Assembly: GCA_030429585.1 (NCBI GenBank)
Contig: JAUIEU010000001.1
Coordinates: 1,359,994 to 1,423,993, forward strand
Direction: 5' to 3'
DNA: 64,000 nt
Source: a bacterium
GTDB taxonomy: Bacteria; Cyanobacteriota; Vampirovibrionia; Vampirovibrionales; Vampirovibrionaceae
Positions 20,201-28,423 of the stretch are shown in pieces. A program made the position numbers and the translations under genes. The first letter of the stretch is position 1. The number at the start of each line of letters is the position of its first letter. The notes below the pieces were generated by a model. The model was given only the letters and a program-made list of their open reading frames with translations, searched no databases and was not told the DNA's origin.

Positions 20201-20539
20201 GATATAGGCTTCTTGCTCTTTAATTTCGCCCGTATCACGGTTCACCAAGCGCATCATAATCCGCAACTGGCGAGAATACGTCGCCTCGTTGGTGCGCGCC
20301 TCGGTTACCGTGTGCTTTGGGGGCTCAAACTGATAATCCGGCAAAAAGTACAGCTCTAAACGCCCGGTATAATCCCGAACCGGGGAAAAAGCCAGCAGCT
20401 CTTCCTTGAGCCCTTCATCCATAAACCATTGGAAAGATTTTTTCTGAATTTCGGCCAAATCGTGCAATTCAGCCAACGGTAGCGGCTCTACGCCCGGCAA
20501 TGTAACCCGTTGTTTATACTTGTTTGGTGTGTCACCCAT
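17228..20539 (-). CDS. rpoB: RNA polymerase beta subunit
   Basis: The second large catalytic subunit of RNA polymerase, 1103 residues from the preferred start. Family landmarks are in order: fork and rifampicin regions ([21 protein letters not shown], in two adjoining pieces, and [10 protein letters not shown]), [20 protein letters not shown], the flap region, the [15 protein letters not shown] segment, and the C-terminal clamp ([20 protein letters not shown]). I place the start at ATG 20539 because AAGGAA lies 11 bases upstream; an in-frame ATG at 20605 would add 22 residues without a ribosome site. In the rifampicin region the residues SQLSQFMDQ and [10 protein letters not shown] are the wild-type type. 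Confidence 0.96.
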   Translation of the reverse strand: MGDTPNKYKQRVTLPGVEPLPLAELHDLAEIQKKSFQWFMDEGLKEELLAFSPVRDYTGRLELYFLPDYQFEPPKHTVTEARTNEATYSRQLRIMMRLVNRDTGEIKEQEAYIGEIPMMTDRGTFLINGVERVIVSQIVRSPGIYYKKDIALSGKRTFNATLIPNRGAWLKFETDSNDVVHVKIDKNRKIPVTTLLRALGISISEMENRFRHFDFLKKTLDKDTTKTTEEALIEVYKKLRPGDPPSVSGGRALLESRFFDDKRYDIGKVGRYKLNKKLGLSTPDATRTLTTEDMLAAVDYLINLHYDEGEEDDIDHLGNRRIRSVGELLQNQFRVGFTRLERIVKERMTLQDNETLSPSNLLNPKPLLAAIREFYGSSQLSQFMDQTNPLSELTHKRRLSALGPGGLARERAGFAVRDIHPSHYGRICPVETPEGPNAGLIGSLATYATVNEYGFLETPYRKVEDGVVTGEIRFLSADEEHRHRIAPGDTRRSKKGEVTGPQVAVRYRGEFTVAEPKNVDYLGISPIQIVSIGTALIPFLEHDDANRALMGSNMQRQSVPLVNTERPMVGTGLESRVAQDSGMSLSSTVDGEVVYVSGDEIQVKDSKGVIHKHEQIKYLRSNQDTCMNQRAVVKQGQKVKAGDVLADGAATCNGELSLGRNIQVAFMPWEGYNYEDAILISERLIHEDVYTSIHIEKLEIDARQTKLGPEEITREVPNVGEDALRHLDDRGIVRIGARVYADDILVGKITPKGESERPPEEKLLRAIFAEKAQDVRDNSLKVPHGEGGRVVDVKVFEREKGDELPPGANMVVRVYIAQRRKISVGDKVAGRHGNKGIVSRILAVEDMPYMADGTPVDIVLNPLGVPSRMNVGQTFETLLGLTAWLNGNIYEVPPFDEMYEDEASSKSIHKALKLAIETSGKSFIREDGKTILYDGRTGDPFDNPVAVGKIYMMKLVHLVDDKIHARSTGPYSLVTQQPLGGKAQFGGQRFGEMEVWALEAYGASYSLQEMLTIKSDDVSGRSRAYENIVKGENLSRPGIPESFKVLVRELQSIGLDLQVARTNEEGEMVEIDLMQDVSAAKRKKLTGGPDGSNMMSYFMAGSE

Positions 20540-20950
20540 AATCGCAACAGTTCCTTTTGTGTGATTAACCTTTGTGGACGTGATTTTTGGTGGCATTGGC
20601 GCCACGAATGAATATGCCGCACAGACAGTTCGCCAAAACAGGCAAAACCACGCCTACCATACAATGTGGGCGTGGGCTTGGATGCTAGCTAATAAAAGAC
20701 GCATAACGCAGGCGGAATTCCGATAAATACTGAAAAAATGAAGTAAAAGCCGCCAACCCATACAAACGGCAGCGGGGCGGGAGCAAAAGGTGCCTATGTG
20801 ACGCTACAAGGGATGTTGACAATATCACAAGGCAAACCCAAAATAAATAGAACCCACCCATCAACCACAAAGGCCAACAAGAGGGGAAGGACTGCCAGTG
20901 CACCAAAAATCCCTAAGCAACAGGGTTAAGCGCACCAACAGTCCATAAAA
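20540..20950 (-). other. rplL-rpoB intergenic leader
   Basis: About 410 bases without a convincing gene; a 73-codon minus-strand frame at 20685-20906 has no ribosome site and no recognisable product. On the transcribed (minus) strand a hairpin can form from 20648-20654 and 20669-20675 (CCACGCC/GGCGTGG). Just after rplL, a weaker CCCT/AGGG stem followed by ATTTTT could act as a partial attenuator, as is common between rplL and rpoB. A TTGACA at 20815 lies on the other strand. Confidence 0.4.
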
Positions 20951-21343
20951 CTATTTTACTTCAACGTCAGCGCCGGCAGCTTTTAGCTTTTCAGCAATTT
21001 CGTCAGCTTCTTTTTTCTCAATGCCTTCTTTAATTTCTTTAGGGGCACTGTCAACCAATTCTTTGGCTTCTTTTAAGCCAAGGCCGGTGATAGCACGCAC
21101 TTCTTTAAGTACAGCAATTTTATTGCCGCCAGCACTCTTAAGAATAACGGACACTTCAGAGGAAGCATCGTCGCCACCAGCATCACCACCGCCACCAGCG
21201 GCAGCAACAGCAACAGGGGCAGCTGCAGCAGTAATACCAAATTCATCTTCAAATGCTTTTACCAAACCAGCGGTCTGCAAAAAGGTTAACCCTTTAATTT
21301 CATCAAAAATCTTTGTTGTTTTATCATCTAATTCAACCGGCAT
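20951..21343 (-). CDS. rplL: 50S ribosomal protein L7/L12
   Basis: The stalk protein that recruits translation GTPases. The N-terminal dimerisation part includes [25 protein letters not shown], an Ala/Gly-rich hinge follows (about residues 38-58), and the C-terminal domain has the conserved [29 protein letters not shown] run, in adjoining pieces, and [12 protein letters not shown]. Length 130 is slightly above the usual 120-125. A GAAGGAACTC ribosome site lies upstream of ATG 21343. It follows rplJ by 68 bases in the usual rplJL-rpoB order. Confidence 0.96.
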   Translation of the reverse strand: MPVELDDKTTKIFDEIKGLTFLQTAGLVKAFEDEFGITAAAAPVAVAAAGGGGDAGGDDASSEVSVILKSAGGNKIAVLKEVRAITGLGLKEAKELVDSAPKEIKEGIEKKEADEIAEKLKAAGADVEVK

Positions 21344-21411
21344 GTCGGAGTTCCTTCTTTATCTTAAATAGGGGTATATAACAGGGCAGCCTACAGCCAA
21401 ACGGCCTTAAG

Positions 21412-21948
21412 CTAGGATTCTTGTTGCTGCTTTTGCTTGGCGTACTGGTCCAGCACATTAACCAAGCCCCGCTGCGGGCCACTGATGGCGGCAACAATGC
21501 CATTCAGGGGAGAAGCAATCCCGCCAACCAACTTGCCACGCAGCTCTTCCAACGATGGTAGACTTGCCATAGCATCCACTTCCGCAGGCGCCAAAGCATT
21601 ACCATCCATTACTGCGCCACGAACGGCGTTGGTTTTTTTATTATCTTTAAAAAACTTTTTAAGAATTTTTAACGGCGCCACTTGGTCCGAACGACCAATC
21701 GCCAAGGCAGTAGGCCCAGACAAAAATGGCTCCATACCAGCCATATCCGTGCCTTCAATGGCACGTTTTAGCAAGGTGTTTTTCATCACCGTCAGCTCGG
21801 CATCGGCATTTTTATAAAAATCCCGACGAATGGTGGTAAGCTCCGCAACCGACAGGTCACGGTAGTCCACAACATAAGCCACAGCAGCATCTTTAAGACG
21901 CTTTTTTAGCTCAGCAACGGTTTCTTTCTTCTGTAATAGGCCGCCCAC
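21412..21948 (-). CDS. rplJ: 50S ribosomal protein L10
   Basis: The stalk base protein that binds 23S rRNA and carries L7/L12 dimers on its C-terminal helix. Seen are the N-terminal KKETVAELKKRLKDAAVAYVVDYRDL, the VMKNTLLKRAIEGTD motif, LSGPTALAI, and a C-terminal helix (LNGIVAAISGPQRGLVNVLDQYA). Start is GTG 21948 with AAAGGG eight bases upstream. rplK and rplA are not immediately upstream, so the operon here begins with rplJ or with the receiver gene before it. Confidence 0.95.
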   Translation of the reverse strand: MGGLLQKKETVAELKKRLKDAAVAYVVDYRDLSVAELTTIRRDFYKNADAELTVMKNTLLKRAIEGTDMAGMEPFLSGPTALAIGRSDQVAPLKILKKFFKDNKKTNAVRGAVMDGNALAPAEVDAMASLPSLEELRGKLVGGIASPLNGIVAAISGPQRGLVNVLDQYAKQKQQQES

Positions 21949-22182
21949 AGCGCAGACCCTTTCATTATTAAAAGTTATCGAATATAGCGTTAGAATCAGC
22001 CCGCACCAAGCACGGAGCCGGTTAAACCCTGCCAGAGCATGATATTAAAGAAAAACCAACATGCCACAAGGATTAACGATGGCTAATCATCATAAAAGAA
22101 AAACATGGCTTGTAAAGTGCTTTTACAGGATTGGGGCACAAACGTAGCCAGTTGGCAGAACCTTACCTGCAACCCACACCCC
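21949..22182 (-). promoter_or_regulatory. Leader region of rplJ
   Basis: These 234 bases before rplJ hold no gene. On the transcribed strand a TGTAAA-gtgct-TTTACA type hairpin (22111-22127) is followed about ten bases later by TTTTT, a weak terminator or attenuator after the receiver gene. Further on, CCGTG/(T/G)GCGG can pair near 21999-22014. L10 leaders that bind the L10-L12 complex are known in many bacteria; I cannot confirm the kink-turn consensus here. Confidence 0.35.
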
Positions 22183-22548
22183 TTACAAAGCCGCTGCGCT
22201 ATCTGCCATAGCGGACAACACGGGTGGTAAATCAGTAGCCATACGGTTTTTAGGTACCTTGGCATAGGGTACATCCGGCAACATGGCCGGGTCTGCACCA
22301 CTAATCATGGCCATATAAGCAACAGGGTGGCCTTTTTCTAGCAATGCCTCGCCCACCGCATGGCCATCTTTAGGGCCAATAATATTCCAATCCAGCAATA
22401 CCACATCAGGCGAAAGCTCATCGTAGTATTTTATCGCTTCTGCATAGTGCACGGCTACCGCAACCACCTGCCAGCCTGGCTGCATAGCTACCAGTTGACG
22501 AATAGCGTTTTGCCACAAGGGCTCATCTTCTACAAGCAGTACACGCAC
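22183..22548 (-). CDS. Stand-alone response regulator receiver domain
   Basis: A single CheY-like receiver of 121 residues with no output domain. Acidic pocket VEDEP (residues 6-10), phospho-acceptor Asp53 in LLDWN, Ser83 in MISGAD and a Lys at 97 or 100 (AKVPKNRM) are in the expected places. The start is GTG 22548, ten bases after AAGGA. It lies between rplJ and the flagellar chaperone genes, all on the same strand. A role in a phosphorelay or in motility control would fit such a domain, but no kinase is nearby. The C-terminal helix is short and Ala-rich. Confidence 0.85.
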   Translation of the reverse strand: MRVLLVEDEPLWQNAIRQLVAMQPGWQVVAVAVHYAEAIKYYDELSPDVVLLDWNIIGPKDGHAVGEALLEKGHPVAYMAMISGADPAMLPDVPYAKVPKNRMATDLPPVLSAMADSAAAL

Positions 22549-22743
22549 AACAACCGCATCCTTTAAGCGGCAAATTTAGCATTAAACGGTATAACCGCTA
22601 ACCCACAAGGCTAAAGGAATGACTCTCTACAAGAACAACAGCCATGGTTAGCTAACCCCATACTACCATGGCACCTAGGTGGTTATTACCGCACAATCGA
22701 TACTGTAGCGACATCGCTACTTGACATTCTGCATAGAAATTAG
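22549..22743 (-). other. Gap with perfect palindrome GTAGCGA-CA-TCGCTAC
   Basis: This 195-base gap lies downstream of the FliT-like gene. It holds a perfect 7-base inverted repeat with a 2-base spacer at 22705-22720. It has no T run, so it may be an operator or a stability hairpin rather than an intrinsic terminator. Nothing else is seen here. Confidence 0.4.
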
Positions 22744-23103
22744 CTAAGCAAAGCCGCGCGTTACAATGCCTGTTGGCGTTGGTGAGGTTTTATACTGAGA
22801 TACCTTGTGCTTGGACTGCTTTAGCTGACCTATTTTGCCTTCAACCGCTCGCATCGCCATATCCACGGATCGTTGCATCGCCATTTCGTCGGCAATACGG
22901 TGGTGTAATTCAGCAGAAAGGCTTAACTTTCGTGCCACCGCCTCTTGGATTAAGGGGGCCCGGTGCAACAAACACTGGTAAGCTGCCGCATAGTCATTGG
23001 CCTGCAAAGCAGAATGACACTCATTCGTACACTCGGTCAGTTCGCGGGTCAACGCCTCATCGGATAGGGATAAAGGCTGGGGGTTCGGCAATGAAGGGGA
23101 CAT
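22744..23103 (-). CDS. FliT-like small helical protein
   Basis: A 119-residue, mostly helical protein encoded just after fliS. A central pattern of a Cys/Ala-rich helix followed by LLHRAPLIQEAV resembles the 'R-x-x-L-I' helix of FliT-type flagellar export chaperones, which often follow FliS. The middle (SLSAELHHRIADEMAMQRSVDMAM) is amphipathic and the tail is Ser/Thr/Lys-rich. Start ATG 23103 is preceded by a GAGAGAGA ribosome site. The FliT assignment rests mainly on position, size and helix pattern. Confidence 0.6.
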   Translation of the reverse strand: MSPSLPNPQPLSLSDEALTRELTECTNECHSALQANDYAAAYQCLLHRAPLIQEAVARKLSLSAELHHRIADEMAMQRSVDMAMRAVEGKIGQLKQSKHKVSQYKTSPTPTGIVTRGFA

Positions 23104-23174
23104 CGTCTCTCTCTACTCTTTTGTTCTGTGTGCCATTAGGGTGTTACCGCCACAACACACGTTATTTAACGTGC

Positions 23175-23639
23175 CTAAACTCGCCGGGTATCTGTATTAC
23201 CACCGGAAAGCGCTACTGAGCCTTGGTTAGTACGGGCAGCCCGCTCGCCAGCGGTGTTTTTAATCGCTTCTTCCCAGGTGGTTTTTAAGGATTGAAGGTG
23301 GCCAAGCACCTCGTCTACTAGGGCAGGGTCTTTTTTAATGTTGGCTTGTACCAGTTGGTGGTGCAAATAGTCGTACAACTGGTATAAATTTTGGGCAATA
23401 TCGCCCCCCACTTCCATATCCAGGCTCAACATAAACTCACTAATAATGCGTTGGGCCTTAATCAGGTGGTTATGGGTTTTTTCAATATCTTTGGCCAGCA
23501 TGGCCTTTTTAGCAATTTTGCAAAAGCGAATCGCCCCTTCATACAGCAAAATAAGGATTTCCTCTTGCGAAGACGTTTGAATTTGCTGGGTTTTGTATTG
23601 TTTCGCCAACTGTTTAGCGGCGTAGGGGTTTGCACTCAT
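23175..23639 (-). CDS. fliS: Flagellar export chaperone FliS
   Basis: FliS binds the C-terminus of flagellin and keeps it export-competent in the cytoplasm. The N-terminal AAKQLAKQYKTQQIQTSSQEE motif, in adjoining pieces, then LILLLYEGAIRFCKIAKKAM-type helix (as ILILLYEGAIRFCKIAKKA), the NHLIKAQRIISEFMLSLD helix and the YDYLHHQLVQAN segment are all family-typical. The tail beyond residue 130 is polar and probably disordered. It implies a flagellin gene elsewhere, and fits with motA/motB in this window. Upstream spacing shows a GAGAG about 13 bases from the ATG. Confidence 0.9.
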   Translation of the reverse strand: MSANPYAAKQLAKQYKTQQIQTSSQEEILILLYEGAIRFCKIAKKAMLAKDIEKTHNHLIKAQRIISEFMLSLDMEVGGDIAQNLYQLYDYLHHQLVQANIKKDPALVDEVLGHLQSLKTTWEEAIKNTAGERAARTNQGSVALSGGNTDTRRV

Positions 23640-23809
23640 TACAACAGGTCTCTCGTAAGGACGGTACCGATATGGAGCCGTAGAACCAGGGCACTAAAAA
23701 GCACGCCCAGCCGCACGGTGTACTACAGGTATCGGCAATATCAACGTAGCATTTAGCCCTTGTAGGCCGCCTCCAACAAATGGGGGAGAGGCCGCTATGC
23801 CCCACAGGG

Positions 23810-23841
23810 TTTGTAACAACCCACCCGCAAGGGGTTACAAA
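23810..23841. promoter_or_regulatory. Inverted repeat upstream of the toxin-antitoxin-like pair
   Basis: TTTGTAAC (23810-23817) and GTTACAAA (23834-23841) form a perfect 8-base inverted repeat, extended inward by CCC/GGG. TTACAA and a TACAAG 18 bases later could be promoter boxes for the plus-strand pair. Such a palindrome overlapping a promoter is a plausible autoregulatory operator. The rest of the 278-base gap to fliS shows no gene. Confidence 0.45.
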
Positions 23842-23917
23842 TCGTCACAAAACAGCCCTACAAGCACGTTTACGCCTATACAAACGGTTTTAGCGAGAGA
23901 TTATTTGGAGACAACGT

Positions 23918-24139
23918 ATGAGCGGTGCCTACAGTACACCTTTTAGTAGCCTATTAAACGACTATTCTTCTGCGCCTTGGGCCGCCTGGATACCTGCCTT
24001 GCAGGCCAATATTCAGCAATCCGCCAGTACCTTGGCCATCCTTATGGATGACGACCAGTGCGATGACCTACTCACCAGCCTACGAGACGCCCAACAAGGC
24101 CACACCGTCGATTTTTCAGACGCTTTTGACGACTGCTAG
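23918..24139 (+). CDS. Small acidic protein, candidate antitoxin
   Basis: A 73-residue acidic protein of no recognised family. It has a GGAGA ribosome site just upstream of ATG 23918 and lies 53 bases before a RelE-type toxin gene. It is Ala/Ser-rich in the first half, has a DDDQCDDLL acidic patch around residue 45-53, and ends DFSDAFDDC. Short acidic antitoxins whose C-terminus wraps the toxin are usual in type II systems. No DNA-binding motif (ribbon-helix-helix or Phd-type) is obvious. The antitoxin role is inferred from position and charge only. Confidence 0.6.
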   Translation: MSGAYSTPFSSLLNDYSSAPWAAWIPALQANIQQSASTLAILMDDDQCDDLLTSLRDAQQGHTVDFSDAFDDC

Positions 24140-24192
24140 AGCCCACCTACCTTAGAAAAGACTGAGCTAGACACACGGACAAAGAGAGAGCC

Positions 24193-24582
24193 ATGAGTAA
24201 CACCGCCCAACACGCATTATCACGACAGGACGAAAAGGCAGAAAAAGCCCACAACGCCGCCTGTAGTCCGCTATACCCATTACTATTAACCCGCACCGCC
24301 AACAAAAGCCAAAAACGGCTAGATACCCCGTTACGGAAACGCATCAAGCAATCCTTGCTGCATATTGCCAGCAACCCCGAATCCGTGGGCGAAAAGCTAT
24401 CCATGCCATTAACCGGTATTTATTCTCATCACCTTAAGTACCAGGGGCGAGAGTACCGCATTGCCTACCTTATCCAGCAAAAAAACGCCGAAACCATCGA
24501 TGCTATTGTGATTTTGCTAATTGGCCCCCACGAAAACTTTTACAAGCGCCTAAAACACGTGGCAGATAGCACCCAAGTATAA
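24193..24582 (+). CDS. RelE/ParE-superfamily toxin-like protein
   Basis: A 129-residue basic protein whose core resembles RelE/StbE mRNA interferases: KRLDTPLRKRIKQSLLHIAS, then PESVGEKLSMPLTGIYSHHLKY, then GREYRIAYLIQQ, and the C-terminal strand and helix IVILLIGPHENFYKRLKHV. The pattern L-x-G-x-(Y/W)-S-x-x-x-K and R-I-A-Y matches the family fold. An N-terminal extension of about 35 residues is unusual for these toxins. A GAGAGAG ribosome site precedes ATG 24193. Together with the upstream acidic gene it makes a plausible type II toxin-antitoxin locus. Confidence 0.8.
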   Translation: MSNTAQHALSRQDEKAEKAHNAACSPLYPLLLTRTANKSQKRLDTPLRKRIKQSLLHIASNPESVGEKLSMPLTGIYSHHLKYQGREYRIAYLIQQKNAETIDAIVILLIGPHENFYKRLKHVADSTQV

Positions 24583-24634
24583 GCTTTACCAACCCATTCG
24601 TTCAGCTACATTAGATTACCTGATACCCTGCTAA

Positions 24635-24655
24635 CAGCTAAACAGGCATTAGCTG
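24635..24655. terminator. Hairpin between convergent toxin and subtilase genes
   Basis: CAGCTAA (24635-24641) pairs with TTAGCTG (24649-24655) over a 7-base loop, overlapping the stop codon of the subtilase gene. It could serve both convergent units, but there is no strong T run on either side. Confidence 0.4.
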
Positions 24656-26151
24656 GGTACGCTAAGTGCCGCCTTAACGGGGTCAATAATGCCGGCACCG
24701 GTTTGTTCTACCGTGGTATTGGCTCGGCTGGCGCTTTGTTGCAAAGTGGTGCGTAACTGTTCAGGGGTTAGGTCAGGGCGCTGTTGCAGCATTAATGCCA
24801 TGGTAGCCGCCACAATAGGCGTGGCCACACTGGTACCGCTCCAGCCGCCAGCCTGGCCGCCAGGGGCAAAGTATTTATCAATAAACACACGCTGGCCCGT
24901 AGCCGCCACCGTTGGCGCCAAGGCACCATTGTCCCCATGGGTGCTAAACGTCGTCACGGTGTCATCGCTAACATTACCAGGGGTGGCATTATTGTTAGCT
25001 GCCGCTACCCGCACCACACTTGGCGGCAGGCAATACCAGTTAAACAGTGCCATACGAGGGATTTCTTTGCCTACCGTTAAGCCTAACGGCAGGCGATCTT
25101 CATCATTGCCCATGGCAATGGCCAAGGTAATGCCTGCTTGGTTTAGCTGCTGGCAGGCCTGGCTATAACGGCCAAACGCCGACTGAATATCCGGGTTTTT
25201 CTGCCACACGGTGGTCATCCAATTAATCAGATGACCCATTTTTTTGGCATCCGTCAACGTATCCGCCTGGGCACCGTAGAGCTTTTGGCGCAACTGTGGG
25301 TATTTGTAAGCACCGGTTTCTTCATCACGCTGTTTTAGCTTACCATACAAGCCCAAGGCCTCTTCCATAGGGTTGGTACCCACAGAAAAAGACACCACCG
25401 AAGGACGCTGGCCGTGCTGGGCAACCCACTGGATACGCTGCGCCAGGGCATCCGTGCCTTTAACTTGGTTGGCCACCATTTTGCCCAAAATACTTTGGGG
25501 GGTGTCCGTATCGGCAATATCGTAATCTTTAGGGGCCTGGTACAACAACATTTGGGCGTTTGCCCCTGGCGCATACCCTTGTTGTGGGTCGCTTAAGGTG
25601 GATGTAATCAACTTCAGGTGGTCGCCAGGCTCGGGCTCGCCATCTTTATTGCGCTGTAAAAACTCTAGGCAATAAATCGTCACGCCACGGCCATCAATAC
25701 CGCAGTTGGTTAACTGTTGGCGGATATAAGGAATTTCGTTGCTTTGCTGGGTTAATTGGCGCTCTGCCAGGCGAAGGGTTTCGCCCATGGGGCCACTTAA
25801 CACATTAGGGGATACCCGCAGCATGGGGGTGTTAAAAATGCTGCCCTGCATACCATTCCACAGCTTAAACCACCCATTTTTAAGCACTTGCCCAATAGCC
25901 TGGTACTGTTTAGGCAAACCTGGGGCGGGGCTGCTTTCTGCCTTGGTAAACAACACCCCATGGTTATCCATCCATACCCGTTGGTTTTTATCCTGCCCAC
26001 GCAGGGTAAAGTAAGCGTCTTTAGGGTGGGCAAACTGCTCTTCCAGCACACTGCGCTGGGTTAGCCCAGAGGCCACATCCATTACTGACGACGCATACGC
26101 TGGGTTTGTTGGCCGTATAGGCGGCGACGAAGCTGGTAGTAAAGGGTCCAT
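24649..26151 (-). CDS. Subtilase-fold (S8-like) protein, first of a pair
   Basis: A 500-residue protein with a subtilisin-like C-terminal domain. The Ser motif WSGTSVATPIVAATMALM and the oxyanion-hole region TLAIAMGNDE are well preserved, and GYAPGANAQ matches the segment after the catalytic His in S8 peptidases. The His motif is degenerate (DHLKLIT instead of HGT). At the catalytic Asp position, after GIDGRGVTIY, the sequence reads CLE. No signal peptide or membrane segment is present; the first 120 residues include a VWMDNHGVLF/GWFKLW module shared with its neighbour. A GAGGAGG ribosome site precedes ATG 26151. It may be an altered protease or a pseudoenzyme. Confidence 0.8.
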   Translation of the reverse strand: MDPLLPASSPPIRPTNPAYASSVMDVASGLTQRSVLEEQFAHPKDAYFTLRGQDKNQRVWMDNHGVLFTKAESSPAPGLPKQYQAIGQVLKNGWFKLWNGMQGSIFNTPMLRVSPNVLSGPMGETLRLAERQLTQQSNEIPYIRQQLTNCGIDGRGVTIYCLEFLQRNKDGEPEPGDHLKLITSTLSDPQQGYAPGANAQMLLYQAPKDYDIADTDTPQSILGKMVANQVKGTDALAQRIQWVAQHGQRPSVVSFSVGTNPMEEALGLYGKLKQRDEETGAYKYPQLRQKLYGAQADTLTDAKKMGHLINWMTTVWQKNPDIQSAFGRYSQACQQLNQAGITLAIAMGNDEDRLPLGLTVGKEIPRMALFNWYCLPPSVVRVAAANNNATPGNVSDDTVTTFSTHGDNGALAPTVAATGQRVFIDKYFAPGGQAGGWSGTSVATPIVAATMALMLQQRPDLTPEQLRTTLQQSASRANTTVEQTGAGIIDPVKAALSVPS

Positions 26152-26232
26152 AAGCCGTTAAAGCCTCCTCAACCCAAATCCATGCCACCAAACCGGGTTA
26201 TGTTACCAAATATAACAACGCACTGCATCCGG

Positions 26233-27825
26233 CTATGCCATGGCCCTAAATGGAGGTGGCGGCAACGGCGGAAAAACGGCCCCAGAAGGACGAGCCGGGG
26301 CAACAGCCATGCCTTGCTGAAGAGTATGGATAGCCGCTACAGGGTCTACAATACCGGCCCCTGCCTGGGCTAGGGTGGTGTGGCCACGGTAGGCCGCCTG
26401 CTGCAACACCCCTTTGGCCTGCTGCACCGACATATTAGGGGCCAGCTGAAACAACATGGCCATGGTTGCCGCTACAATAGGCGTGGCAAAGGAAGTACCA
26501 CTGGCTGCGCCACCAGGGGCAACCCCGCTATAAAATTTGCCCAAGTACACATTTTCGCCAGTGGCGGCCACGGTGGGTTGTTTTACTGTCGTATCGCCCT
26601 GGTTAGAAAAATCGCTAATGGTGTCGTCACGAACATCACCAGGGGTTTGATTGTTGTTACTGGCTGCCACGCAAATCACATCATCTGGCAAGGCCAACCA
26701 ATTAAACCGAGCTATCGGTGGGATGTTGGTTTCTGTCGGAAAGGTATTTTGCTCGTTACCGGCTGCCACCACCACCGGTATGCCTGCCTGGGTAGCCCTG
26801 GCCACCGCCTGCTGATAATGCTGATACCCCTGCTGAAGGCGTGGGTCGTTCTGGAACCAATCCACCGATTTTTGGATAAGGGTATTTAACTTATCCACCT
26901 GCTTTAAATCCTTATGGGTGGGGCCATACAACGCTTGCCGAACGGTTTCAAACTGGTAGCCGCCTTCCGAGGTTTTATCCTCCAACACCGTGTACATAAT
27001 TTCTGCCATTACCAACGGGTTTAAGCCAATAGACATGTTAATAATTTGCCGCTGCGGAACACCCCCATATTGCGACTGAACCATCGCTTGATTGGCCACA
27101 CTATCCACCAAGGCCGCCACCCGATGGAAGCTATTGGCCATATCCGTTATAAATTTAACCTGGGCCGTTTCGGGTGTATCCAGCTTGGGGGTAAGCTGCA
27201 AGCCGCTTTCTTCTACTAAAAACACGGCGGTTTGCCCTTCCACCCCAGGGGCATACCCGTGGGTAGGGTCGTTTACCGTAGCGCGCACCAAACGGGTGTG
27301 GTCTAAGGCTTGGAATCGACCCTTCACATCCTTTATCCCTGGTTCGATAAAAAACATGCGGGTACCGCGGCCATCGATACCACGACTAGTAAGATGTTGA
27401 CGAATATACGCTGTTTCCGAGCTTTTCTGAAACAAGGTATCCTGCGCTGACTGAAGGGCCTTGCCTAGCGAACCCCCTAGCGCATAAGGGTTAAACCGCA
27501 GTACAGGGTTATGGAATAAAAACCCTTTATACCCGGTAACCAACTGAAACCACCCATTTGGCTGCACCTGGCCGACATAATTATAATGGGCCTTTTTACC
27601 GTGTTTTTCGTACAGGCGGCCATCGCCAGATAAAAATACTTTTTTATTTTGGCGAGGCTTCACCAACATGGCGGCAGGGCCAATAAAGGATTCTTCTAAA
27701 AAATTTTCTCGTGGAAACCCAATACTACGATTGCTGGGGGCAGTATCCACTGGTGGCACAACAGGGGCCGCCAACCTAGGGTTAGGCACACCCAAAGAAG
27801 CTACAGGGGTAAACGATTGAGGCAT
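26233..27825 (-). CDS. Subtilase-fold (S8-like) protein, second of a pair
   Basis: A 530-residue paralogue of the next gene downstream, encoded 81 bases before it. Shared order: a Pro-rich N-terminus, a VFLSGDGRLYEKHG and NGWFQLVTGYKGFLF module (about residues 62-106), YIRQHLTSRGIDGRG, then FFIE at the Asp position, DHTRLVRATVND with the His, THGYAPG, the Asn motif VVVAAGNEQN, and the Ser motif ASGTSFATPIVAATMAML. It differs by a Pro-rich C-terminal tail (about residues 505-530). No export signal is visible and no strong ribosome site precedes ATG 27825. The Ser, Asn and His positions look intact, and the Asp position reads Glu. Confidence 0.8.
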   Translation of the reverse strand: MPQSFTPVASLGVPNPRLAAPVVPPVDTAPSNRSIGFPRENFLEESFIGPAAMLVKPRQNKKVFLSGDGRLYEKHGKKAHYNYVGQVQPNGWFQLVTGYKGFLFHNPVLRFNPYALGGSLGKALQSAQDTLFQKSSETAYIRQHLTSRGIDGRGTRMFFIEPGIKDVKGRFQALDHTRLVRATVNDPTHGYAPGVEGQTAVFLVEESGLQLTPKLDTPETAQVKFITDMANSFHRVAALVDSVANQAMVQSQYGGVPQRQIINMSIGLNPLVMAEIMYTVLEDKTSEGGYQFETVRQALYGPTHKDLKQVDKLNTLIQKSVDWFQNDPRLQQGYQHYQQAVARATQAGIPVVVAAGNEQNTFPTETNIPPIARFNWLALPDDVICVAASNNNQTPGDVRDDTISDFSNQGDTTVKQPTVAATGENVYLGKFYSGVAPGGAASGTSFATPIVAATMAMLFQLAPNMSVQQAKGVLQQAAYRGHTTLAQAGAGIVDPVAAIHTLQQGMAVAPARPSGAVFPPLPPPPFRAMA

Positions 27826-27909
27826 AGTAACAAACCAGTAACCAGCCCCTTAGTGGGCCGGGTTACCCCAATAAAGCCCCCTAAAGCCACCTTATTGCTT
27901 ACTCGTAGG

Positions 27910-28227
27910 CTAAGCTAGCCAACTGCGCGGGCCTGTCGTCTGCGGGGGGTGCTGCCTAAGCGGGCCTGCCTGGTGGCCTGCCGCCCACCGCTGGGCCGTC
28001 GCCAAAAGGCGTTGGGTCGCCATCTCATCCCCACTAAAGATAGCGGTGGTGGTGGATTGGTTAAAGGTTGGGGTTGACGGATGAGTAGGCACAGATGCCC
28101 ACCGATTAAGCGAATGTTCTAGCGATTCCAAGGTAACCCCAGCCAAGCTAAACCGCGGCGCCATATGTGATGGCACACCATGACGGCCCCATCGAAGTGT
28201 TGCGGATGCCTGCATACCACCTGTCAT
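27910..28227 (-). CDS. Hypothetical protein upstream of the subtilase pair
   Basis: A 105-residue protein of no recognised family. It has a GAGG ribosome site nine bases before ATG 28227 and lies downstream of a strong promoter at 28389-28416, so it is probably expressed first in the subtilase unit. It is rich in Thr, Pro, Ala and Arg, with an ALNRW/LATAQRWAAGHQ type amphipathic patch and no signal peptide. It could be a partner or inhibitor of the subtilases, but only the position suggests that. Confidence 0.5.
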   Translation of the reverse strand: MTGGMQASATLRWGRHGVPSHMAPRFSLAGVTLESLEHSLNRWASVPTHPSTPTFNQSTTTAIFSGDEMATQRLLATAQRWAAGHQAGPLRQHPPQTTGPRSWLA

Positions 28228-28388
28228 TGTACGATCCTCAGCTGTTCCTAACCCGCTGGCTACCTTATGCAGGTAGCTTACACCTGGCGCGCCTTCATCA
28301 CGCCATTATATTAAACCCATCAACCGTGGTATTGCTGGGGCACCTAAATATACTGGTAACCTGCCAAAAGCCAGCAATCACTCTATTT

Positions 28389-28416
28389 ATTGTAGCAATT
28401 TTTCAACACTTGTCAA
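28389..28416 (-). promoter_or_regulatory. Strong sigma-70-type promoter for the subtilase unit
   Basis: On the minus strand a perfect TTGACA (28416-28411) is followed after 16 bases by TGC-TACAAT (28394-28389), giving a consensus -35 and an extended -10. Transcription would begin near 28382, about 155 bases before the 105-residue gene. The T run at 28415-28422, just after the alpha/beta hydrolase stop, overlaps the -35 and could also be part of a weak terminator. The rest of the gap 28228-28388 shows no gene. Confidence 0.7.
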
Positions 28417-28423
28417 AAAAACA

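Noticed and set aside
20815-20845. TTGACA on the plus strand upstream of rplL as a promoter
   Set aside because: No suitable -10 and no plus-strand gene downstream; probably chance.
20685-20906. A 73-codon minus-strand frame between rplL and rpoB
   Set aside because: It has no ribosome site, no recognisable features and lies in the expected untranslated leader of rpoB.
24649-27825. Subtilases as frameshifted pseudogenes
   Set aside because: Both frames are full length with conserved Ser and Asn motifs and plausible starts; nothing suggests decay.
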